A stretch of 11,725 bases of DNA from the NCBI GenBank assembly GCA_031365725.1, contig JANLYQ010000081.1:1-11725 (forward strand). Direction: 5' to 3'. The notes below the pieces were generated by a model, which was not told the DNA's origin, ran no database searches, and saw only the letters and a program-made list of their open reading frames with translations. Both the position numbers and the translations under genes were made by a program. Positions within the stretch are counted from its first letter, which is position 1, and every line of letters begins with the position of its first letter. Below, in pieces: positions 5,679 to 10,783 of this stretch. Source of the DNA: JANLYQ01 sp031365725. GTDB taxonomy: Bacteria > Actinomycetota > Actinomycetes > JACCUZ01.

Positions 5679-7067
5679 CTAGCCTTGCCCTGCTGACACC
5701 GGCGGCTTGGCGCCGGCGAGGAACGGTGCGGGGTCGAGGGTCTGGCCGTTGATGCGCACCTCGAAGTGCAGGTGCGGCCCGGTGGCGAAGCCGGTCGAGC
5801 CGATGACTCCGATGGCCTGACCCTTGACGACGCGGTCGCCCGGCTTGACCGCGAACGCCGCCTGGTGGGCGTACAGCGTGGTGAGGTGCAGACCGCCGAC
5901 CGTCCCGTGGTCGACGACGGTCATGTTGCCGTAAGCCTCGTTGAACTCGGTGAACAGGACGACGCCGTCGTCGGCGGCGTAGACGATGCCGTCTGCGGCG
6001 CCGAAGTCGATGCCGGTGTGCATCTTCACGTAGTGCAGGATCGGGTGATAGCGCAGGCCGTACGGCGAGGTGACCACCCCGAGGCCCGGCAGCACCATGC
6101 GACCGGTCCCGTGTGGGGAGTTCTTGCCCTTGGCCAGCGCAGCGGCCGCCTGCACGATGCGCGCCTCGAGCTCGCCGGAGTAGGCGACGAACACGCCGGT
6201 CTGACGCTTGTCCTCGCGGATCGCCTTCTGGGTGGCATCCAACGCGGCCTGCCGCGCGGCCACCACGGTCGACACCTGCGCTGCTGCAGCAGCCGCCTGG
6301 TCGGTCTCGGTCTGCACGGCGGCCAGCGCCTTGGCCGCAGCCACCTGAGCCTCGTCGAGGCGACGCCGGGCGGCGTCGAGACTGGCCCGGGTGTTGATGA
6401 GGTCGGCCCGGTCCTCACGCAGCCGGGCGATCATCTCGTTGCCGGCGGTGCCGACGTTCTGGAGGAAGGCAAGCCGGTCGGCGAGCTGGTCGGGGGTCGT
6501 GGAGGAGAGCACGATCGCCCACTCACCCATCGGGCCGTTGCTGCGGTAGGCAGAGCTGGCCAGCCGTCCGAGGTCGCGCTCGCGCAAGGCGATGCGGGCG
6601 GCAACCGCGTCGAGGTCGCGGGTGGCGCGCTCCTCGGCCAGCGCAGCCGCTTGCGCCTCGGTGCGGGCCAGCTGGTCGGCGGTCTGCGCTGCTGCCAGCC
6701 GCGTCTTGGCGTCGGCCAGTGCCTGCTGAGCCGTGACGAGATCGGCTTCGGCGCCGGCGAGGGCCGCCGATGCCGAGAGCAGGGCAGCGGTGTCCTCGGC
6801 GTCCTGCGCTGCTTGCGCTGCGGCCTGCGCGGCGGCCTTGGCGGCGGCCTTGGGGTCCTTGGCCGGGTCAGTCACGCTGGGCGAGGACGTTGAGCCAGGT
6901 GCGGGCGAGCCGGTCGATGTCGGCGTAGGAGTCGTCGTTGAGCCGGCGACCTGGCGTTGCGCGGCGGCGGGCTGGCCCGAGACCAACGTGGAGCCGACCA
7001 CGACGGCAGCGGCGAGGCAGGCCGCAACCAGCGGTGCCTTCACCCCCCGTGTGACCTTGCCCTGCAT
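5679..7067 (-). CDS. Secreted coiled-coil M23 (LytM/EnvC-like) peptidase
   Basis: From the ATG at 7067 the protein has 462 residues. Residues 1-36 form a signal peptide: a basic N-terminus, a hydrophobic core (VAACLAAAVVVGSTLV) and a PAAA cleavage region. A Thr/Ser/Pro linker follows at about 41-66. Residues 75-315 are Ala-, Glu-, Gln- and Arg-rich with heptad character, a long coiled coil broken by SAYRSNGPMGEWAIVLSS near 172-189. The M23 domain occupies about 325-450 with metal ligands H350 and D354 (HTGIDFG), H401 (YAH) and H434 (HLHFE), all present, so an active enzyme cleaving peptidoglycan cross-bridges is likely. The overall plan resembles EnvC-type amidase activators or hydrolases that act with FtsEX during division, except that here the zinc site is intact. 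GGGTGGAG ends 5 nt before the ATG. The frame continues upstream to 7232, but without signal-peptide logic. Its leader is structured. Confidence 0.94.
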   Translation of the reverse strand: MQGKVTRGVKAPLVAACLAAAVVVGSTLVSGQPAAAQRQVAGSTTTPTPTSTGSPAPGSTSSPSVTDPAKDPKAAAKAAAQAAAQAAQDAEDTAALLSASAALAGAEADLVTAQQALADAKTRLAAAQTADQLARTEAQAAALAEERATRDLDAVAARIALRERDLGRLASSAYRSNGPMGEWAIVLSSTTPDQLADRLAFLQNVGTAGNEMIARLREDRADLINTRASLDAARRRLDEAQVAAAKALAAVQTETDQAAAAAAQVSTVVAARQAALDATQKAIREDKRQTGVFVAYSGELEARIVQAAAALAKGKNSPHGTGRMVLPGLGVVTSPYGLRYHPILHYVKMHTGIDFGAADGIVYAADDGVVLFTEFNEAYGNMTVVDHGTVGGLHLTTLYAHQAAFAVKPGDRVVKGQAIGVIGSTGFATGPHLHFEVRINGQTLDPAPFLAGAKPPVSAGQG

Positions 7068-7093
7068 CGGTGCTCCACCCCTGATCGTGAGGA

Positions 7094-7145
7094 CCGGCCG
7101 CGAGCGTGACTCGTGACCGGGTGACGCCAGCCCCCCGGCATCACC
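7094..7145 (-). promoter_or_regulatory. Tandem hairpins in the M23 peptidase leader
   Basis: On the minus-strand RNA, GGUGAUGCC pairs with GGCGUCACC (7145-7137 with 7128-7120; 9 bp including one G-U) around an 8-nt G-rich loop. Directly after it, CCGG/CCGG and CGAG/CTCG form a second stem with a symmetric 3x3 internal loop (7120-7094). Both lie between a possible upstream ORF and the peptidase ribosome binding site. There is no U-tract, so an ordinary terminator is unlikely; control of translation or RNA stability is possible. I did not recognise a known riboswitch. Confidence 0.5.
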
Positions 7146-7191
7146 GCAAAACCGTCTGGTTCTTGCTGCCCTTAGTCCCTTCGGGGTCCAT
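7141..7191 (-). CDS. Possible 16-codon upstream ORF in the M23 peptidase leader
   Basis: An ATG at 7191, preceded by AGAGGG at 5-nt spacing, opens MDPEGTKGSKNQTVLR and stops with a TGA lying inside the 5' arm of the strong 9-bp leader hairpin. A ribosome finishing this ORF would unwind that hairpin, a geometry suited to leader-peptide control. The frame is also open upstream to an ATG at 7260 (39 codons), which has GGGAG touching the start codon. I recognise no family. Coding is unproven; the good ribosome binding site and the stop position are the only evidence. Confidence 0.3.
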   Translation of the reverse strand: MDPEGTKGSKNQTVLR

Positions 7192-7252
7192 GGTGACCCT
7201 CTTGACCTCGCAGCGACAGTCGGTTGGCCCATCCGGGGGACTTTCTGACGGA

Positions 7253-7281
7253 ACTGTCATCTCCCGTGAGCCGATGGTCCA
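7253..7281 (-). promoter_or_regulatory. Candidate promoter of the M23 peptidase gene
   Basis: TGGACC (7276-7281) and GACAGT (7253-7258) on the minus strand are spaced by 17 nt and partly match -35 and -10 consensus. The start would be near 7246, giving a leader of about 180 nt. An inverted repeat TGAC-N6-GTCA (7246-7259) covers the -10 and start. Both hexamers are poor, so this is tentative. Confidence 0.3.
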
Positions 7282-7301
7282 TCCTGCCCCGCACATTCGC
7301 A

Positions 7302-7318
7302 CCCCCCACGGAGGGGGG
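7302..7318. repeat. Perfect GC-only hairpin, C6-ACGGA-G6
   Basis: Six C residues, a 5-nt loop and six G residues form a perfect inverted repeat 25 nt before the histidine phosphatase start. It is upstream of both divergent genes' likely starts, so it is probably a DNA-level feature or insulator rather than a terminator. Function unknown. Confidence 0.5.
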
Positions 7319-7329
7319 AGGACACATGG

Positions 7330-7335
7330 CACAGT
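7330..7335 (+). promoter_or_regulatory. Possible -10 of the histidine phosphatase gene
   Basis: CACAGT, preceded by TGG, lies 8 nt before the GTG at 7344, which lacks a Shine-Dalgarno sequence. This suits a leaderless or nearly leaderless mRNA, but the hexamer departs from TAnnnT at its first base. Confidence 0.3.
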
Positions 7336-7343
7336 GACCACCC

Positions 7344-8054
7344 GTGACCACCGTCCTGCTGATCCGGCACGGCCGTACGACGGCCAACACAGCCGGTGTC
7401 CTGGCCGGCTGGACCGCGGGCGTCGGGCTGGACGAGACCGGCCGGGCGCAGGCGACCGCTCTGGGTGCCCGGCTGGCCGCCGTACCTCTTGCTGCTGTGG
7501 TCACCAGTCCGCTGCAACGCTGCCTCGAGACCGCTGACCTCGTCCTCGCGCCGCACGACCCGGTCGAACGCCATGTCGACGACCGGCTCGGCGAGGTCCG
7601 CTACGGCGACTGGACCGGCGGCGAGCTCAAGAAGCTGGCCAAGGACCCGCTGTGGAAGGTCGTGCAGAGCCACCCGTCGGCAATGGTCTTTCCCGGCGAG
7701 GGCGGCGAGGCGATGCGCGACATGCAAGGCCGCGCGGTCGGTGCAGTGCGCGACTGGTGCAGCCGTCTCGGCGACGACGCGGTGTTCGCCGTCGTCTCGC
7801 ACGGCGACGTGATCAAGGCAATCGTCGCTGACGCCCTCGGCATGCACCTCGACCAGTTCCAGCGGCTGATGGTCGACCCCGCCTCGGTGAGTGTGATCAC
7901 CTACACCTCGTTGCGGCCGTTCGTGGTGCGCAGCAACGACACCGGCGGCGATCTCGGCTTCCTGATCCCGGGCAAGAAGCGCGGCGGCCGCGGCGGTCGG
8001 CGTACCCGGGTGAGCTCTGACGCGGCCGTCGGCGGCGGGTCAGGCACCCGCTAG
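7344..8054 (+). CDS. Histidine phosphatase/phosphomutase, MSMEG_4193 family
   Basis: The 236-residue protein starts MTTVLLIRHGRTTANTAGVL, with the phosphorylated histidine at H9 in R8-H9-G10. The other active-site residues of the histidine phosphatase superfamily are present: R58 (SPLQRCLETA), E83 (LGEVRYGDW, likely general acid) and H152 (VVSHGDVIKA). The overall pattern fits the MSMEG_4193 subgroup, described as a probable phosphomutase in a three-gene system with a PI-kinase-related protein and DUF3090; all three are here in order. The C-terminal tail (about residues 207-236) is rich in Gly, Arg and Lys and probably disordered. It is cytoplasmic and its substrate is unknown. The GTG at 7344 lies exactly where the family begins. 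DUF3090 follows after 31 bp on the same strand. The acid residue and mshC nearby also allow a true phosphatase role. Confidence 0.93.
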   Translation: MTTVLLIRHGRTTANTAGVLAGWTAGVGLDETGRAQATALGARLAAVPLAAVVTSPLQRCLETADLVLAPHDPVERHVDDRLGEVRYGDWTGGELKKLAKDPLWKVVQSHPSAMVFPGEGGEAMRDMQGRAVGAVRDWCSRLGDDAVFAVVSHGDVIKAIVADALGMHLDQFQRLMVDPASVSVITYTSLRPFVVRSNDTGGDLGFLIPGKKRGGRGGRRTRVSSDAAVGGGSGTR

Positions 8055-8067
8055 AGCGCTCCAGGCC

Positions 8068-8082
8068 ACGACATAGGGTCGT
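8068..8082 (+). promoter_or_regulatory. Internal promoter for DUF3090 with -10 inside an inverted repeat
   Basis: TAGGGT (8074-8079) lies 6 nt before the ATG at 8086, which has no Shine-Dalgarno sequence, giving a leaderless start at or next to the A. The -10 is embedded in a perfect inverted repeat ACGAC-ATAGG-GTCGT (8068-8082), which could be an operator. Regulation is inferred. Confidence 0.5.
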
Positions 8083-8085
8083 CGC

Positions 8086-8661
8086 ATGGCGCGCATCGTC
8101 TTCGAGTTCGACCCACCCGAGCGCTTCGTGGCGGGCACCGTCGGCGAGCCCGGAGCACGCACGTTCTTCCTCCAGGCCCGCGGTGACGGCCGGGTCACCA
8201 GCGTCTCGTTGGAGAAGCAGCAGGTTGCCGTGCTCGCCGAGCGGATCGAGGCCCTGCTCGATGAGGTCGTACGCCGGTCCGCCGGCCCGTCGCCGGCCGA
8301 CAGCCTCTCGCCCGACCTCGTCGGTGACACCGCTGCGCTAGACACCCCGATCGAGGAGGAGTTCCGGGTCGGAACCATGGCCTTGGCCTGGGACGCTGAC
8401 GACGAGCGGGTGGTCATCGAGGCCCAGGCCGTCACCGAGGACACCGACGCCGACGAGACCGAGGGCTTGCCCCTGATCGACGACGACGCGGTCGACGGGC
8501 CAACGCTGCTGCGGGTGCGGCTCACCGGCGCCGCTGCACGTGCGTTCGTCACCCGCGCCGAGGCGCTGGTCGCCGCCGGCCGGCCACCGTGCCCGTTCTG
8601 CGGCGGACCGCTCGATGCAGCCGGGCACGTGTGCCCCCGGGCGAACGGCTACCGCCGCTGA
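8086..8661 (+). CDS. DUF3090 family protein with C-terminal zinc-ribbon motif
   Basis: The 191-residue protein begins MARIVFEFDPPERFVAGTVG and continues GARTFFLQARGDGRVTSVSLEKQQVAVLAERI, the start I associate with DUF3090, an actinobacterial family of unknown function. A strongly acidic middle (about residues 118-137: TDADETEGLPLIDDD) leads to the C-terminus, where C169-x2-C172 and H181-x-C183 form a likely zinc-binding site (CPFCGGPL and HVCP). It is cytoplasmic, with no membrane segment. It sits between the MSMEG_4193-type phosphomutase and the PI-kinase-related protein, completing the conserved trio; an adaptor or regulatory role for its partners is plausible but not shown. The ATG at 8086 agrees with a leaderless promoter. 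The next gene starts 23 nt after its stop. Confidence 0.93.
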   Translation: MARIVFEFDPPERFVAGTVGEPGARTFFLQARGDGRVTSVSLEKQQVAVLAERIEALLDEVVRRSAGPSPADSLSPDLVGDTAALDTPIEEEFRVGTMALAWDADDERVVIEAQAVTEDTDADETEGLPLIDDDAVDGPTLLRVRLTGAAARAFVTRAEALVAAGRPPCPFCGGPLDAAGHVCPRANGYRR

Positions 8662-8684
8662 CCGCCGCGGACGCCGTCGGCCCG

Positions 8685-9476
8685 ATGGACGAGTCCACGG
8701 CCCTGCACCTGCTGCGCGCCGGCGAGATCACCGTCGAGGGCCGGCTCGTCGACGCCTCCAACACGACGCTGTTCTGCGACATCGTGGCCGACCGTCTCGT
8801 GGGCCGCTGCGTCTACAAGCCGGTCGCCGGCGAACGCGCGCTCTGGGACTTCCCGGACGGCACCCTGGCGGGACGTGAGGTCGCGGCCTACGCGGTGTCT
8901 GCCGCCAGCGGCTGGGACGTGGTGCCGCCGACCGTGCTGCGCGACGGGCCGTTCGGCCCCGGCATGGTGCAGCTGTGGGTCGACACCGACGAGACCGCTG
9001 CCGACCTCGTCGACGTCATGGAACCGGCTGCCCTGCCGACCGGCTGGCGCCACGTGCTCGATGCCCACGGCGCTCGTGGTGAGCCGGTGGTGCTCGCGCA
9101 CGCGGACGACGTACGACTGCGACGGATGGCGGTGCTCGACGTGGTCGTCAACAATGCCGACCGCAAGGGCGGCCACGTCCTGATCGAGCCTGGGGGAGCG
9201 GTGCACGGCGTCGACCACGGCGTGTCGTTCCACACGGAGCCCAAGCTGCGCACGGTACTGTGGGGCTGGGCGGGTGAGCCGTTGCGCACCGAGGAGATTG
9301 CCGTTCTCGAGCGGCTGCAGGACGCGTTGACCGGCGATCTCGGCGCCACGTTGTCCGAGCTGCTGGCACGCAACGAGGTGCGGGCCTGCGCCCGGCGCCT
9401 GGACCGGCTGCTCACCGTCGGCACGTTCCCCCATCCGTCGGAGGGCTGGCCCGCGATCCCCTGGCCGCCGTTCTGA
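8685..9476 (+). CDS. SCO1664-family protein, related to PI3/PI4 kinases
   Basis: The 263-residue protein starts MDESTALHLLRAGEITVEGR. It carries kinase-like features in the right order: K45 in VYKPVAGERALWDFPDGTLA (ATP-binding lysine), E65 in GREVAAYAVS, D152/N157 in LDVVVNNADRKGGH (catalytic loop resembling D-x(4)-N-x-D-R of PI3/4 kinases) and D177 in VDHGVSF (metal-binding, like DFG). It matches the SCO1664 family, described as related to phosphatidylinositol kinases; substrate unknown. The frame is open further upstream, and a GTG at 8631 would overlap DUF3090 by 31 bp, but the ATG at 8685 is nearest to where homologues begin as I recall them. No good ribosome binding site precedes it, so translation may be coupled to DUF3090. 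It is followed by mshC after 52 bp. As kinase of the trio it should make, or consume, the phosphoester handled by the phosphomutase. Confidence 0.9.
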   Translation: MDESTALHLLRAGEITVEGRLVDASNTTLFCDIVADRLVGRCVYKPVAGERALWDFPDGTLAGREVAAYAVSAASGWDVVPPTVLRDGPFGPGMVQLWVDTDETAADLVDVMEPAALPTGWRHVLDAHGARGEPVVLAHADDVRLRRMAVLDVVVNNADRKGGHVLIEPGGAVHGVDHGVSFHTEPKLRTVLWGWAGEPLRTEEIAVLERLQDALTGDLGATLSELLARNEVRACARRLDRLLTVGTFPHPSEGWPAIPWPPF

Positions 9477-9516
9477 GCGGTCCCGGGTGTCCGGCAATGA
9501 CCGCGCTCGGCACCCG

Positions 9517-9522
9517 TAGGAT
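9517..9522 (+). promoter_or_regulatory. -10 element for a leaderless mshC transcript
   Basis: TAGGAT is followed by 6 nt (CCCGAC) and the GTG at 9529; no Shine-Dalgarno sequence is present. mshC can therefore be transcribed independently of the upstream trio. No convincing -35 was found. Confidence 0.55.
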
Positions 9523-9528
9523 CCCGAC

Positions 9529-10761
9529 GTGCTTCCCTGGTCCGCCGTCCCCGTCCCCGACCTGCCCGGACAGGGGCTGCCGCTGCAGCTGTTCGACAGC
9601 GCGTCGCAGAGCGTCAGGGCGACCGAGCCCGGCCCGACGGCGCGGATGTACGTGTGCGGCATCACGCCGTACGACGCCACCCACCTCGGTCACGCGGCGA
9701 CCTTCGTGGCCTTCGACCTGGTGCACCGGGCGTGGCTCGATGCCGGCCACGACGTGCACTACGTGCAGAACGTCACCGACGTCGACGACCCGCTGCTGGA
9801 GCGGGCGATCCGGGACGGAGTCGACTGGCGTCAGCTCGCCGAGCGGGAGATCGAGCTGTTCCGCGAGGACATGACGGCTCTTGGTGTGCTGCCCCCGCGC
9901 GACTTCGTCGGGGCGGTCGAGTCGATCCCGGGGATCGTCGACATGATCCAGCGACTGCGCGAGGTCGGCACGACCTACGACGTGGAGCGGGACACCTACT
10001 TCTCGGTGCACGCCGACCCGGCGTTCGGCGAGGTGGCGCACCTCGACGACTCGACGATGACCGCGCTGTCCGCCGAACGTGGCGGCGACCCCGAGCGGCC
10101 AGGCAAGAAGCACCCGCTGGACTGCCTGCTGTGGCTCTCGGCCCGGCCCGGGGAGCCGTCGTGGCCGAGTGGGCGCTTCGACCTGCCGGACGGCCGTCCC
10201 GGGTGGCACGTGGAGTGCGCCGCGATCGCGCTGCAGCACCTCGGGGACACCCTCGACGTGCAGGGCGGCGGCCGGGACCTCGTCTTCCCCCACCACGAGA
10301 TGAGCGCCTCGGAGGCGCAGGTCCTCACCGGAGCACCCTTCGCCCGTCACCATGTGCACGCCGGGATGGTCGGGCTCGACGGCGAGAAGATGTCGAAGTC
10401 CCTGGGCAACCTCGTCCTGGTCTCGGCGCTGCGCAACGCCGGACACGACCCGGCGGCGATCCGGCTGGCCCTGCTGGCCCATCACTACCGCACCGACTGG
10501 AGCTGGACCGAGACCGACCTTCCCGACGCAGAGTCACGGCTCGCTCGTTGGCGGGCGGCCGTCGCGCTGCCGACCGGTCCCGCAGCGACTGACGTGCTGG
10601 CCGGCGTACGACGTGCGTTGTCCGACAACCTCGACGCACCAGCAGCGCTGGCCGCCGTCGACGGATGGGCCGGGACTGCGCTGACCGAGGGCGGCACTGA
10701 CGACGGCTCTCCGGACCTGGTGCGGCGCCTGGTCGACGCGTTGCTCGGAGTACGCCTCTAG
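9529..10761 (+). CDS. mshC: Mycothiol ligase MshC (cysteine:GlcN-Ins ligase)
   Basis: The 410-residue protein is a class I aminoacyl-tRNA-synthetase-like enzyme. It joins cysteine to 1-D-myo-inosityl 2-amino-2-deoxy-alpha-D-glucopyranoside with ATP, the penultimate step of mycothiol synthesis in the cytoplasm. HLGH (52-55) is the HIGH motif and KMSKS (287-291) the second signature. C43 (MYVCGITPYD), C230 (WHVECAAI) and one of H255/H256 (FPHHE) are the expected zinc ligands that also select the cysteine thiol. MshC differs from CysRS by its N-terminus (here LPWSAVPVPDLPGQGLPLQL) and shorter C-terminal part, and both traits are seen. The GTG at 9529 is where MshC proteins begin and fits a leaderless promoter. 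The gene follows the phosphomutase/DUF3090/kinase trio on the same strand and converges with rmlB, the two stops lying 16 bp apart. Confidence 0.97.
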   Translation: MLPWSAVPVPDLPGQGLPLQLFDSASQSVRATEPGPTARMYVCGITPYDATHLGHAATFVAFDLVHRAWLDAGHDVHYVQNVTDVDDPLLERAIRDGVDWRQLAEREIELFREDMTALGVLPPRDFVGAVESIPGIVDMIQRLREVGTTYDVERDTYFSVHADPAFGEVAHLDDSTMTALSAERGGDPERPGKKHPLDCLLWLSARPGEPSWPSGRFDLPDGRPGWHVECAAIALQHLGDTLDVQGGGRDLVFPHHEMSASEAQVLTGAPFARHHVHAGMVGLDGEKMSKSLGNLVLVSALRNAGHDPAAIRLALLAHHYRTDWSWTETDLPDAESRLARWRAAVALPTGPAATDVLAGVRRALSDNLDAPAALAAVDGWAGTALTEGGTDDGSPDLVRRLVDALLGVRL

Positions 10762-10783
10762 CGGCTCGCGTCCGCCTCTAGCG
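10753..10783. repeat. 11-bp direct repeat CGCCTCTAGCG spanning two convergent stop codons
   Basis: CGCCTCTAGCG occurs at 10753-10763 and 10773-10783. The first copy contains the TAG of mshC, the second the TAG (as CTA on plus) of rmlB. The 16-bp gap between the genes holds no hairpin terminator. Confidence 0.6.

Noticed and set aside
5766..6893. 375-codon plus-strand frame inside the M23 peptidase gene
   Set aside because: Antisense to the Ala-rich coiled coil; its Gly/Val/Arg-rich translation matches nothing I know.
7068..7232. 55-codon N-terminal extension of the M23 peptidase
   Set aside because: It would bury the signal peptide, which must be N-terminal; the ATG at 7067 has a proper ribosome binding site.
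7068..7343. Cyclic-di-AMP (ydaO-type) riboswitch upstream of the cell-wall peptidase
   Set aside because: Expected by analogy with resuscitation and cell-wall hydrolase genes, but the characteristic GGGGTGAA and CAGCTAACCTCGCAG-like segments are not present on the minus strand.
8649..10485. Two long minus-strand frames opposite the SCO1664-type gene and mshC
   Set aside because: Both are antisense shadows of clearly recognised proteins.
9654..10592. 312-codon plus-strand frame within mshC
   Set aside because: Out of frame with MshC and Arg/Ala/Gly-rich, as expected for a shifted reading of GC-rich coding DNA.
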